NCBI GenBank assembly: GCA_017506865.1
Contig: JAFCMP010000110.1
Coordinates: 182,319 to 246,318, forward strand
Reading direction: 5' to 3'
DNA: 64,000 nt
Origin: Tribonema minus
Lineage: Eukaryota; Sar; Xanthophyceae; Tribonematales; Tribonemataceae
The translations under genes and the position numbers were made by a program. The notes below the pieces were generated by a model, which saw nothing but the letters and a program-made list of their open reading frames with translations, did not search any database and was not told the origin of the DNA. This document shows positions 9,481 to 19,493 of this stretch, piece by piece. How positions within the stretch are numbered: position 1 is the first letter of the stretch; each line of letters starts with the position of its first letter.

Positions 9481-9925
9481 CTTCGTTACCTTCACCCTTC
9501 ACCCTGCACAACAAGCCCTCATATATCACCTCAGTTTTCACCGACTGAAATTTCACCCTTCGTGTGTCCCATGACTGCTCACTAGGAGAGCCCAAATCCC
9601 AAAAAGTTATTTTTCCAGGATTGGGCGAGGATTTGGGATATACGACAATACTGACAGTTATTTAATTCACCTTAATTAATTGAATATTATTGAAAATAAT
9701 TCTGAGGGACTTTCAACCAGGGTACATCCCAATCTTGCTGTCTCTTTCTGTGAGACTATTACCTACAGACATTAGAAAAATTCAATGCAGACAAAAAAAT
9801 TCACAAAGTCTTGAAAAGTGTAGGTGTCTTTTGTGGAGAACAACCAGTGACTGTAGCACAGTCTGTGTGTTGAATGTGTACACGTTACACACGCAACACG
9901 CAACACGCACGCTGCAACTACATGT
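9480..9925 (+). repeat. AT-rich core repeat, copy II
   Basis: Carries the landmarks CACTAGGAGAGCCCAAATCC, TTTCCAGGATTGGGCGAGG, ATATACGACAATACTGACAG and GACTTTCAACCAGGGTACAT. It ends in ACACGCAACACGCACGC before the minisatellite resumes. It is nearly the same as copy III at 13.03-13.46 kb over its whole length. Confidence 0.88.
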
Positions 9926-9929
9926 GTCA

Positions 9930-10080
9930 ATCGTGTCAATCGTGTCTATTGTCTCAGGGTGTCAATGCAGTGTCAAGCGTGGCAAAGCATGTCAAGCGTG
10001 GCAAAGCATGTCAAGCGTGGCAAAGCATGTCAAGCGTGGCAAAGCATGTCAAGCGTGGCAAAGCATGTCAAGCGTGTCCA
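9930..10080 (+). repeat. Minisatellite with five 19-bp units
   Basis: GTGTCAAT units give way to five perfect copies of GTCAAGCGTGGCAAAGCAT at 9972-10066 plus a partial sixth. The direct abutment and lack of spacers argue against a CRISPR-like array. Confidence 0.9.
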
Positions 10081-10160
10081 CTGACGCATCATACTCCGCA
10101 TAAGTGCGTGAGTGTAAATGGAGCGTCTGGTGTACACGGTGTTGGTTTGTGCCTCATCGG

Positions 10161-10173
10161 CTATATATTTTTT
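10161..10173 (+). promoter_or_regulatory. TATA-like box before the SET gene
   Basis: CTATATATTTTTT lies 46 bp upstream of the ATG at 10207. It is the only AT-rich stretch in the short gap after the minisatellite. Confidence 0.35.
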
Positions 10174-10206
10174 GTATGAGCACAAGTAGTCATATCAGTA
10201 CTCAAC

Positions 10207-10887
10207 ATGCGCGTGAGGGACAAGATGTCTGTGAGAGACTGTGTGACATCGTTGTGCGGTCTTTTCAGTAGTGCACATGCTGACAACATACGGTCCAATT
10301 TTAACAGAAGCCCGTTGCCTTTTACTTGCCCTGTCGAGCGCGGACAGAGTCGATTACACGGATCGGGGGTCTTCGCAAAGCGGGACATCAAAGAGGGCGA
10401 GTTCGTCACATTCTACCCGTGCGATGCGTTTTATGTTGGCGACCCCGTCCACAGCGGATCAACAGCAGCCATAAGATTTGATGACAGGATGAGCAGTGAA
10501 AAGTGCGAAGAGCTCATGAAGTCGAGCGCGTACACTCTAGGGTCGTGTGGAATTGGACGCATGTTTATAGGAGATCCAGATGTGACCGACGATAAGTGGT
10601 TTCTGGGTCATATGATAAACGATGGCGTTGCAATCACACAGAGATGTGAAGATATGGTCACACAATGTGTGGTGTACACCAGGGCTTCAAGAGCTCGAGC
10701 CAATGTTGAAGCTGTGTACCTCAGTGTCGGTAGGCAATTGTGTGTCGTGGCCATGTGCGCTAACAAAGATGTACGGCTTGGTGAAGAAGTACTATACAGC
10801 TATGATTTCCCGTACTGGTTGAGTCAAGTTGGAAGTGAATGCGATGGAGAAGTGATGAAGCGTGTGCATTGCGCGCTGGTGAAATGA
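10207..10887 (+). CDS. SET-domain protein, intronless
   Basis: A 226-residue protein almost wholly made of a SET fold. GSGVFAKRDIKEGE (52-65) is the typical opening strand pair. WFLGHMINDG (131-140) sits where canonical SET proteins have RFINHSCxPN. LGEEVLYSYDFPYW (191-204) matches the closing GEELxxDY motif. SET proteins transfer methyl groups from S-adenosylmethionine to lysines; the substrate here is unknown. The NHS core is replaced by GHM-IND, so activity is uncertain. No pre- or post-SET cysteine cluster is seen. An alternative start is the ATG at 10225. The gene stands alone between minisatellite arrays and is intact. Confidence 0.75.
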   Translation: MRVRDKMSVRDCVTSLCGLFSSAHADNIRSNFNRSPLPFTCPVERGQSRLHGSGVFAKRDIKEGEFVTFYPCDAFYVGDPVHSGSTAAIRFDDRMSSEKCEELMKSSAYTLGSCGIGRMFIGDPDVTDDKWFLGHMINDGVAITQRCEDMVTQCVVYTRASRARANVEAVYLSVGRQLCVVAMCANKDVRLGEEVLYSYDFPYWLSQVGSECDGEVMKRVHCALVK

Positions 10888-11039
10888 AACTGAGGTGATG
10901 AAGCTCTGCTGTGTATTTGGTACATGTCGAGCAATATACACATTTGTCACCAGTGTTCATCTTTGGTGCAACTTGAGTCATTTGTGTGCCATTTGCTGCT
11001 TGCTCGTGCAGCTGCTTGGAAAGCAGCACATGTACAGTA

Positions 11040-11125
11040 GCGTCTGCTGCGTCTGTTGTGTCAATCGTGTCCAGAGCGTACATGTGTGTCAAATGTGCGT
11101 CAAGCGTGTCAATTGTGCATGTATG
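11040..11125 (+). repeat. Short GTGTCAA tract
   Basis: About ten degenerate GTGTCAA-type units between the SET gene and the CoiA-like gene. Confidence 0.7.
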
Positions 11126-11140
11126 TAAAATTTCATGCAA

Positions 11141-11150
11141 ATATAATATT
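11141..11150 (+). promoter_or_regulatory. TATA-like box before the CoiA-like gene
   Basis: ATATAATATT lies 52 bp upstream of the preferred ATG (11193), a spacing close to that of the SET gene. Confidence 0.3.
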
Positions 11151-11192
11151 GGTATCGGTGCCGTTCACACGGGTACAGAGGGAACAATCACC

Positions 11193-12500
11193 ATGCGCAA
11201 CAAGAGACAGCATGACCATGCATCTGCGGTGTCAATGCCGGTGGCGCTCCATGCCGACGCCATACACAAAGACATCAACGAACTGAAGATGAGCGACGTG
11301 CTTGACCCTGAGATGGCGCGCGCCACAGATACACCATGTGTGTGCCCCTGCTGCAAGAAAACTGTCCATCCTCGTTTATCTGCAACCCGGAGACAACATT
11401 TTTATCATGAACCAAAATCTACATGTGCCGGCATGCGTGACAAGGTCTCAGGTTCCACATCACTTGGCGAGTCATTGCAGCATATCATCGCAAAAACTCT
11501 GGTAGCCATGAGAGTCGGAGAGTTTGTTGTGAAATGTGATTGTGTGCGGTGTGATGGTCTCATGCACTGCCACCGATTTGAAGAGGGCAGTGCGCGTGCA
11601 GAGCACCATATACACATTGATGAGAGCCTGTACATCACTGATGTGATGGTGAGGGACAAGCATGGGGTGGACATTGCCATTGAGATAAAGCACTCCCACA
11701 GAGTGCCTTTGTCAAAGATGGAAGCTCTGGCGTCGATTGGAATGCATGTCATCGAGGTGCACGCCAAAGAGGTTATTGAGTTCTTCCTCGATGGTGAGAG
11801 CGAGGAAAGGTCTCCAGTCCGAAACATCCCCTCTAACATGTGTGAGACGTGCGCAGAGGCGGAGAACAAGGCACTCACTGTTCAAAAGCAGAAGATGCTC
11901 AAGTGGCTATCCAGCGCATGTGCCGCTGACAATAGCGACAGCGAGTCTTCATCTGGTGATACTGAGTCGTCACATTGTGCACCGCACAGTAAGGGTGCAA
12001 ACAGCACCATGCCAGCGCGAAGCTCTTATAGCACACAAAGCGTGCTGCAACCCGCTTGTAGTACATGTGAAGGCAGGGTGAGAGAATCATGGCATACGTA
12101 TTGCACAACATGTTATTGGGCACGACGGAGGCGAGCAAGTGCGGCACTGGAGAAAGCGCAGCGCAAGGCATCCGAAGAGGCCGCAGCGCATGCGGCGGAG
12201 ATGAAAGCGGCGGAGGCGCGCGAGAAGGCTAAGGTCTTGGAGAAGGAGGAACGTGAGAAGGCTGAAGCCCTGGAGAAACGATACAGAGACAGGGTTGCAG
12301 CAAAGATGGATCAGAAACTCGCAAAGTTGCACAAGGAAGAGCGTGCACGAGAAAAGAGGAAAGCAAAGCAACAGGCGGAGCGAGCTGAGATAAAAAGACA
12401 GAATTCGGAATTTCTACTCAGCAAATACGGGCCTTTGGAGGGGGGGACGGGGAAATATGACATGCAGGGTTTGATTGCACAGCGCAGTGATGCGCGGTAG
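11193..12500 (+). CDS. CoiA-like nuclease-domain protein with long coiled-coil tail
   Basis: 435 residues from the ATG at 11193. The frame is open to 10986, but that part is translated minisatellite, so the later start is preferred. Residues 49-78 form a zinc-ribbon-like module (C49, C51, C53/C54, then HFYH at 69-72 and C78). E93, H97 and K101 follow. The segment DVMV...IAIEIKHSH has D150, E164 and K166, a D-x13-ExK arrangement like the PD-(D/E)XK core of CoiA-family proteins. A Ser-rich linker and CSTC...CTTC come next, then a strongly charged Ala/Glu/Lys coiled coil (~310-410). CoiA proteins are bacterial competence factors with relatives in viruses. Function here is unknown. No introns; the frame is intact. 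Confidence 0.6.
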   Translation: MRNKRQHDHASAVSMPVALHADAIHKDINELKMSDVLDPEMARATDTPCVCPCCKKTVHPRLSATRRQHFYHEPKSTCAGMRDKVSGSTSLGESLQHIIAKTLVAMRVGEFVVKCDCVRCDGLMHCHRFEEGSARAEHHIHIDESLYITDVMVRDKHGVDIAIEIKHSHRVPLSKMEALASIGMHVIEVHAKEVIEFFLDGESEERSPVRNIPSNMCETCAEAENKALTVQKQKMLKWLSSACAADNSDSESSSGDTESSHCAPHSKGANSTMPARSSYSTQSVLQPACSTCEGRVRESWHTYCTTCYWARRRRASAALEKAQRKASEEAAAHAAEMKAAEAREKAKVLEKEEREKAEALEKRYRDRVAAKMDQKLAKLHKEERAREKRKAKQQAERAEIKRQNSEFLLSKYGPLEGGTGKYDMQGLIAQRSDAR

Positions 12501-12539
12501 CAGGTAGTAGCAGGCCGTAGCGCGACCTTTGAAGCTTTT

Positions 12540-13030
12540 GACACTGTTGACACGTGAATAGCAGTATACACCATTGACATTTCATTTCTCTTGTGTCAAG
12601 CTTGTGTCAAGCGTGTCAATAGTGTGAAATAGTGTCACGTGTGTCTATTGCGTCAGGTGTGCCAAGCTTGTGTCAAGCATGTCTTTGCCTGCACGCAGTG
12701 TTACATGTGTCTGTTGTGTCAAGTGTGTCAAGCTTGTGTCAAGCGTGTCAAGCGTGTCAATAGTGTGAAACAGTGTCAAATGTGTCTATTGTGTCTAGGG
12801 TGTGAAACAGTGTCGAATGTGTCTTGGCCTGTACGCCGTGTCAAATGTGTCTAATGTGTCAAGTGTGTCAAGCTTGTGTCAACAGTGTCTAGAGTATCGA
12901 CAGTGTCAAGTGTGTGCACAGTGTCAATTGTGTGAGCGCCAAGTCAATTGTGTGCGCAGTGTCAATTGTGGGCACTGTGTCCATTGCGTCAGGCGTTTCG
13001 ACGCGTGCCAAGTGTGTCAAATGTGTCAAA
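12540..13030 (+). repeat. GTGTCAA minisatellite, large array
   Basis: About 490 bp of GTGTCAAG(T/C), GCTTGTGTCAAGC and GTGTGCAC variants, ending in GTGTCAAATGTGTCAAACG at the edge of core copy III. Confidence 0.9.
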
Positions 13031-13460
13031 CGACATCGTTACCTTCACCCTGCACATCAAGCCCTCATAGATCAGTTTTCACCGACTGAAATTTCATCCT
13101 TCATGTGTCCCATGCCTGCTCACTAGGAGAGCCCAAATCCCAAAAAGTTATTTTTCCAGGATTGGGCGAGGATTTTGGATATACGACAATACTGGCAGTT
13201 ATTTAATTCACCTTCATTAATTGAATATTATTGAAAATAATTCTGAGGGACTTTCAACCAGGGTACATCCCGATCTTGCTGTCCCTTTCTGTGAGACTAT
13301 TACCTACAGACATTAGGAAAAATGAATGAAGACAAAAATATTCACAAAGTTTTGAAAAGTGTAGGTGTCTTTTATGGAGAACAACTAGTGACTGTATGTA
13401 GCACAGGCTGTGTGTTGAATGTGTACACGTTACACACGCAACACACAACACGCACGCTAC
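13030..13460 (+). repeat. AT-rich core repeat, copy III
   Basis: Near-identical to copy II, including CACTAGGAGAGCCCAAATCC, ATATACGACAATACTGGCAG and GACTTTCAACCAGGGTACAT. Confidence 0.88.
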
Positions 13461-13600
13461 ACACTACATGTGTCAATCGTGTCAACAGCGTGTCAAAACG
13501 TGTCAATCATGCCAAACATGTCAACAGCGTCAATCGTGTCTATTGTCTGAAGGGTGTCAATGCAGTGTCAAGCGTGTCATTGGCGCCAAGTACAGGCATC
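13460..13600 (+). repeat. GTGTCAA minisatellite after core III
   Basis: Alternating GTGTCAA, CATGTCAACAGC and CGTGTCAATC units, as after cores II and IV. Confidence 0.85.
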
Positions 13601-13975
13601 ACGTGCAAGGCATCAGAAATCTCACCTGCTTCAAACGCTCGCAAACACAAACCCATTGACATGTAGGCAAGGCAGGCAATCCACCGTGTGGTTCAAGACG
13701 CACGATGCCAGCACCTCACGCAAGTCAATGCAATGCAATGCAGGCAGGCAATCGTGTCCAACAGTGCGCATGCAGACATGGTTCAATGCGTGTACAAGCA
13801 TCAACAGCGGCAAAAACCGCCTGCGCTCTGCGACACGACCGAAGGTCCTGCAACAATATGTCAACAGCCTCAAACGCACGAACAGCCTCAAACGCATCAA
13901 ACGATTGCGAGCGGCAACAGCGCACAACAACACACAAAAGTGCCCGTCCCTGTCAAGTCTTACATCAAAATCTTG
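13600..13975. other. No gene recognised
   Basis: Low-complexity C/A-rich sequence with short GGCAGGCAA, CAATGCAATG and CCTCAAACGCA repeats. It probably includes the 3' flank of the LRR gene on the minus strand. Confidence 0.5.
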
Positions 13976-16425
13976 TCACAACCCTAACACCACTCGCTTG
14001 TCATTTGACACCCAGACTGTAATGGCTGGGCAATCAGACAGTGCAGACAGGGATAGCGTTACAACGCCCCCAAGCAATGCAGACTCCTTGACAAGGGTGC
14101 GAGGGTACTTCAGCGTCAGCGCGTCAACTGCTGCTCGCACGACGCCGTCTTGGCATTTGACCAAGTAAAGGCTTGTGAGGCCGGTGAGGTTGCCAATTGA
14201 CTCTGGGACGCTCTGGAGCGCCTCGCACCCATCGAAACTAAGGCCTCTTGAGGCCGGTGAGCTGGCCAACTGTCTTTGGCACGCTCTGGAGCGCCTTGCA
14301 CTTATAAAAACTAAGCCTTGTGAGGCCGGTGAGCTGGCCTATCGACTCTGGGACGCTCTGGAGCGCCTTGAACCCACTGAAAACAAGGTATGCCACTGAA
14401 AACAAGGTATGTGAGGCCGGTGAGCTGGAATATCGTCTCTGGGACGCTCTGGAGCGCCTCGCACCCATCCAGACTAAGGCTTGTGAGGCCGGTGAGCTGG
14501 CCAACCGACTCAGGCACGCTCCTGAGCGCCATGCACCCGCGGAAATCAAGGCTTGTGAGGCCGGCGAGCTGGCCTATCGACTCTGGCACGCTCTCGAGCG
14601 CCTCGCACCAATTGAAATCAAGCCTTGTGAGGCCGGTGAGCTGGCCGATAGACTCTGGGACGCTCTCGGGCGCATGGCACCAACTGATATCAAGGCTTGT
14701 GAGGCCGGTGAGCTTGGCAATGGACTCGGGCACGCTCAGGAGCGCATGGCACTCACGGAAATCGAGGCTGGTGAGGGCAGCGAGGTTGCCTATGGACTCA
14801 GGCACGCTCAGGAGCGCGCGGCATCCTTTAACATCCAGGCTTGTGATTTTGGACAAATTGCCTATGGACTCTGGCACGCTCTGGAGCGCCTGACACTCTT
14901 CGAAAGAGAGGCTTGTGAGGCCGATGAGGTTGCCTATCGACTCAGGCACGCTATGGAGCGACTCGCACCCATTGAAACTAAGGCTTGTGAGGTCGGTGAG
15001 GTTGCCTATCGACTCAGGCACACTATGGAGCAGCTCGCAACCAGTGAAACGAAGGCTTGTGAGGCCGGTGAGGCTGCCTATCGACTCTGGCACGCTCTGG
15101 AGCGCATGGCACCCTGCGACGCTGAGGCTCGCAAGGCCGCGCAAATTTTCAATGGAATTGGGCACACTCTGCAGCGCCTCGCACCCTGCGACGCTGAGGC
15201 TCCGTGCAGATGTGAAGATGCCGTAGAACTCAGGAAGTTCTTTAAGAGTTGCATCGCTGATAGCAAGCTCCAGTCCTCTATTTCTACGGCACATCTGGGC
15301 AACTCCCCAGAATGGATCTCTCTGCTTTTGAAGTGCTTCTGCCACACTTGGCAGTGCTAAAACCTTCTCCATCAGCTTCAGGTTCTTCTTATGATCCTCG
15401 TCGGCAAGCTGGGCCTGACGGAGATCCTTAGAGTAATCTGCGAGCCATACTACGAGCTCTTTAGCTTCATCTGCGGCGTCCGATATATCGAGCATGTCGT
15501 GGATGACCTCCGGGGCATTGTCCACAAGCTGGAGTTCCGCACGGGCCGGTATCTCTTTCCTAGATACATAGGCTTCTACGGCTCTGGAAATGATGACAAA
15601 CACAGACCCGGCGATGTTGAATGCGCCGAATAGCGTGAGCCCGCTCCTGTCCGTGTCGACGCTCGAGATGGTGAGCTGCGGAATGTCCTCGACGCACATG
15701 TTGACAAGCATCATCACACCGATGGGAAAGCGCCCACCTGAGGGTGGCAGAATTTGCCACCGTCGAGGCCAGCGAGCCTCACAAGCTGCGATCGGATGGA
15801 ACTTGGTGGCGACCAGGAACCACATCACTGATCCTATCGCAGAGAACACTATCGCCGCTATCGTCTCCGGCCATATGTCCGAGTACTGTGGCTGCGGGTG
15901 CTGCGGGTCTGTCGTGTCCGGATGATGGACGCGGGACACCAAGTCGTAAACAAACGCCCAGTCAGTCGCGACATCGAAGTCCGCTGCGCACGACGCTATG
16001 AACGCGAGGGGGTCCATCGTCTTCGTGATGATCGCTTTCGTCATGTCCACCGGGCTCCTCTCATTGACTTTGATCTCGCTGCGATCTCTGCGGACACCGA
16101 TGTTGCGATTGCTTTGCTCACTGGCGTCGCGACCTGCTAGTCGGTCACCGTCAGTGGTATCACCGGGCCAACTGTGATCCTCACGACCGTCCTCGTCACT
16201 CGCATCTGTGCCTCCAGCCGCGACACCGCCATCGCCGCGTCCTAGGCCCCCGCTGCCTTTTTCGAGATCCGCAATGCTCGATACAGGGGCCTGCTGCTGC
16301 TGGTCATCGTCCGCTGCACCCACCGTCTGGGGAGCGCTAGAGGCTTTGCCGTCTACACCGGCTTTTACAGCGTCTCCTGCTTTCCACCAGTACATCACCA
16401 GCAGGTAGATAAAGTGGCACACCAT
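13976..16425 (-). pseudogene. Membrane-anchored leucine-rich-repeat protein, two frameshifts
   Basis: The main frame runs 16425 to 14311 (704 codons). Residues 1-15 and segments near 170-195, 225-250 and 265-290 (for example PETIAAIVFSAIGSVMWFLV) are hydrophobic and probably span the membrane; VEDIPQL lies between them. From ~390 there are about twelve LRRs of 24 residues, consensus LTGLTSLSFxGCxALQSVPESIGN, the plant/algal type often found in recognition or scaffold proteins. A 19-bp tandem duplication near 14378-14415 shifts the frame. The repeats continue in a second frame, shift again near 14247, and end as LYLVKCQDGVVRAAVDAL...VVLGL with a stop at 13976. Ligand and function unknown. Confidence 0.75.
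14378..14415. repeat. 19-bp tandem duplication breaking the LRR frame
   Basis: CCACTGAAAACAAGGTATG occurs twice in direct succession. On the minus strand it duplicates the codons for YLVFSG and shifts the following LRRs by one base. Confidence 0.85.
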
Positions 16426-16439
16426 GCCCCTGCGAAAAG

Positions 16440-17340
16440 AAGGATCCGCGTTGCGTGAGGCCGCTACAGCGCGTATGCCAGCTTGCTATGGACCGCAAGC
16501 ACGATCGCCGTGCAAGAGTCGCAGTGAGGTGTGAGCACACATGATGCCGTGCCCTCACAGCCCTCATGGCTTATTTCCTCACCTGATCTGTTGCTGGCGG
16601 GCAGCCTCCCCTCACTCTCCAGCACTTGCACCTATCCCTTGCAACACCCTTACAACCGTGCGACACTTGTTACCAGTGGCTCCATCGCTTGCGAGGGCTG
16701 CAATTCCTTTTTTTTCCGTGTAGCAGAAAATGCTAGAAAATGCAACATGCCACTGCTCAGCTGAACCCCTGACGAAATATCGGGAGCGTTACCGATGCCG
16801 CGACTCGTCAAGGTCGCGTAGAAACGTTTACCGTTTCGCTGTCTGAGAAGGAGTGCAGCAGAATCGGAGTTGATGCGCATGCAGATGTGGACTCGCTCAT
16901 GTCACCGACACATGCAGCAGCTTGGTTGCCGAGTGCCTCAGGTGTCAAGTGAGTCTGCAGTGTCAATTGGCGTCTGTCAAGTACCTTGATGCTTGTGAAG
17001 GTGAGAAGTGATGCGTTATCATTAAGCTGTTACGTCGCCCAAAGGCGACCAGCGACTGAGTCGAATGGTGTGCCTGAGCGTGCTTGCGCAGGACATTTCG
17101 TATCGTATGACCGGCGGTCATTGACCGCGAAGCTTTGCGTCCGTTGCAACGATGTGCAGCCCTAGTGTCAAGTGAAACCACTGATTCTGTTGCATGCTGG
17201 TGCTGTCAGTAGTGTCTTTGACTCAAGTGCACGACACGTAAGCGCAAAGCGCTCGCAGGCACTGCATCCCGACACCGAAACGAATCGCTGGTTTCTATAG
17301 ACACAAAACATGCCAGTGCCCTTTGCGACCGTTGCAGCTG
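16440..17340. other. No gene recognised
   Basis: Mixed-composition sequence upstream of the LRR gene on the minus strand. Only short frames without family features are seen. It could hold the LRR promoter and 5' leader, but no site is clear. Confidence 0.4.
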
Positions 17341-17580
17341 TTGACACTGTTGACACGAATAGCAATGTACACCATTGACACTTTCGTTTCTCGTAAGTCA
17401 AGCTTGCGTCAAGCGTGTCAATAGTATGAAACAGTGTCACATGTGTCTATTGTGTCAAGTGTGTCAAGCTTGTGTCAAGTGTGTCTTTGCCTGTACGCAG
17501 TGTCAAATGTGTCTATTGTGTCAAGTGTGTCAATGCAGTGTCAATTGTGTGTATTGTCATACGTGTCAAATCACCTAGCA
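17340..17580 (+). repeat. GTGTCAA minisatellite before core IV
   Basis: Same units as at 12.54 kb. The flank CAGCTGTTGACACTGTTGACACG resembles the start of that array, so the two blocks are probably copies of one composite repeat. Confidence 0.88.
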
Positions 17581-17990
17581 GTCAGGACTATCTTTAGTGT
17601 CTACATCTGCCAATTTCTTCAGCCTAGTGACTTACTAGTCTACATAACTACCCGAACTTCGTTTCATAACAACCCGAGAAATCTGAAAAAGTTATTTTTC
17701 CAGGATTGGGCTATGATTTCGGATATACGACAATACTGACAGTTATTTAATTCACCTTAATTAATAGAAGATTACTGGAAATAACTCTGAGGGACTTTCA
17801 ACTAGGGTACTTCCAAATCTTGCTGTCTCTTTCTGTGAGATTATTACCTACAGACATCAGAACAATCCAATGAAGCCAAAAAAAATCACAAGGTTTCGAA
17901 AAGTGTAGGTGTCCTTTGTGGAGAACAACCAGTGACTGTAGCACAGTCTGCGTGTTGAAGGTGTATATGTTACACGCGCAACACACTATA
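17580..17990 (+). repeat. AT-rich core repeat, copy IV
   Basis: Carries GTCTACATAACTACCCGA as in copy I, then TTTCCAGGATTGGGC, ATATACGACAATACTGACAG and GACTTTCAACTAGGGTACTT. It belongs with copy I rather than with copies II/III in its left third. Confidence 0.85.
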
Positions 17991-18080
17991 TGTGTCAATC
18001 GTGTCAACAGCGTGTTAATCATGCCAAACATGTCAACAGTGTCAATTACTGTCTCAGGGTGTCAATGCAGCCATTGTCTC
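17990..18080 (+). repeat. Short GTGTCAA tract at the 3' end of the oxygenase-like gene
   Basis: A few GTGTCAA units. The stop codon of the minus-strand oxygenase-like gene (18062) lies inside this tract. Confidence 0.75.
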
Positions 18081-19469
18081 TGGGTGTCATATTGTACGTA
18101 CGTGCTCAGTCTCGTTGCTGATCGCCACGGATTTACACCGTGTGCGCTCTGCGTGTAGAAGTGCAGCCTCATGTGGTACTCTCCGACTGCGCCCTGATAA
18201 CCCGCCCCCTCATGCAGTATAGCTCCGTGAAACATGACAATATCCCCGGCCTTCAGTTTTACGCTAATGCGGTCCTGCTCCCTGACCTCCTCTGCATCAA
18301 AGCTGCCGGGCCACAGGTGCAAGACGCCACCATCGTGCAGGCTCAGGAGCACTCCGACCGGGAAACCGTTGTGTTTCTTAAGAGCGTTCTTGAGCCTGTG
18401 TGCAAAGAGAAAAATGAGCAGGGCCGAGTGATGTGAGTGCGCCTCACCCAGCGCGCATCCGTGCGCGGCATAAAGCGGTAGCAATTGTGCACATCTGCAA
18501 ATCGTACTTGTGGCGCTGCATGCATTACTGCGACGTCACTGTACGTTGACACGCTGCATCCATTTACCTGCGCGTGGGCCAGTCGCGATGCGGGCCCTGG
18601 GCGATCGCGTGCTCCGCGGGTGTCTTCTTGCAGGCCGGGTCACTTCCATGTCGCTCAGCCCCAGCAGTGTCTCGTTGATGAGGGGAGCCAGCTCCTTCAT
18701 TACCAGCTGCTTGACCGCAGCAAACGGCGACCGGGCTCCCACGTCTGGCAGTCTCACCTGGCACCTGGTGCCGGGGACTGCATTGAAGACGTTTTCCCAG
18801 GGGTCAGCTGCTGTGTTGATGGTGGCAGGCATGGCGGTCAGCAGCCTTTGTGTGAGGGCTGCAAAAGTCTCGTTGCCGGGGACAACGCAGTAGCCATCCG
18901 TGGCAAGAGCCCTGGTGGTAGTATCCTGCAGTTGAGCCACGATCACGCGGGCTGCTGCAGCCTGGCTGGCTAGCATCGCTGCTTGGCCTATGCTTTGTGC
19001 CGCAGCATCGGTGCTGTGGTGATGCACAGCATGCACAGCGGCTGCCAGCCGCTTCGCCACCTTCTTGTTCTTGCTCTGCAGTCTGGACTTCTGCAGCTTC
19101 TCCTGCCGATGCTTCTGATACCATCTCTGGTACGTGAGATTCGGGGTGGCTTTAGAGGCAACAGCGGCTATGTCTCCTCTGCCTCCTGTGCCTGCGGCTG
19201 CTGCGGCTCTTGTGTTTGCCACTGCCGCTGTGCCTCTCGTGCCTGATGCTGCTGCCACTGCTGCCACTGCTGCCATCGCTGCCATTCTGCCATTCTCGCT
19301 GCTGCATCTCTTGTGCCTGCCACTGCTGCTGATGGCTGTGCCAGAACTGATACTGATGGTACATCTCCGACGATTCGTGCCACCTCAGGTAGTCATCTGG
19401 GCTCTGAACCTGCTGCTGCGCCTGCGGATGGCGCTGGCAGGCCCCGTCTAGGTTGCTCAGTTCATCCAT
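18062..19469 (-). pseudogene. 2-oxoglutarate/Fe(II) oxygenase-like gene, paralog A
   Basis: The C-terminal exon 18395-18062 encodes GVLLSLHDGGVLHLWPGSF, AGDIVMFHGAILHEGAGY and YHMRLHFY. The upstream exon ends with AQGPHRDW, the HxD iron-binding pair. The His of LHEGAGY would be the third ligand and the Arg of RLHFY the 2-oxoglutarate contact. The intron is 18567-18396 (GTAAAT...ACACAG). The fold resembles phytanoyl-CoA-dioxygenase-like enzymes; substrate unknown. The upstream frame (19285 to ~18632) carries basic helices (YQRWYQKHRQEKLQKS) and VFNAVPGTRCQ. Relative to paralog B there is a small deletion near 18631 that shifts the frame just before HxD. The N-terminus probably starts at 19469 (MDELSNLDGACQ) in another frame. 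It looks decayed. Confidence 0.6.
18396..18567 (-). other. Intron of paralog A
   Basis: 172 bp, GTAAATGG at the 5' end and CTTTGCACACAG at the 3' end (minus strand). Paralog B has an intron at the same place, directly after HRDW plus three residues. Confidence 0.6.
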
Positions 19470-19493
19470 GACGCTGCTGAAGTGGCGCTACAA

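Noticed and set aside
9972..10066. Five 19-bp repeats as a possible CRISPR array (also the 13-bp units at 62476)
   Set aside because: Units abut directly without spacers, and the window is eukaryotic.
9211..10179. Cys/Val/Ser-rich open frames in the 9.2-10.2 kb region (also at 12.6-13.1, 17.4, 20.6-21.3 kb)
   Set aside because: They are translations of the GTGTCAA minisatellite, open because the unit lacks stops in several phases; no non-repeat protein sequence is included.
10986..11192. N-terminal extension of the CoiA-like protein
   Set aside because: Translated minisatellite (ASVVSIVSRAYMCVKCASSV); the ATG at 11193 begins the plausible protein.
14320..15360. 346-codon plus-strand frame opposite the LRR gene
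   Set aside because: It mirrors the 72-bp LRR period on the antisense strand; the regular LRR on the minus strand is clearly the coding side.
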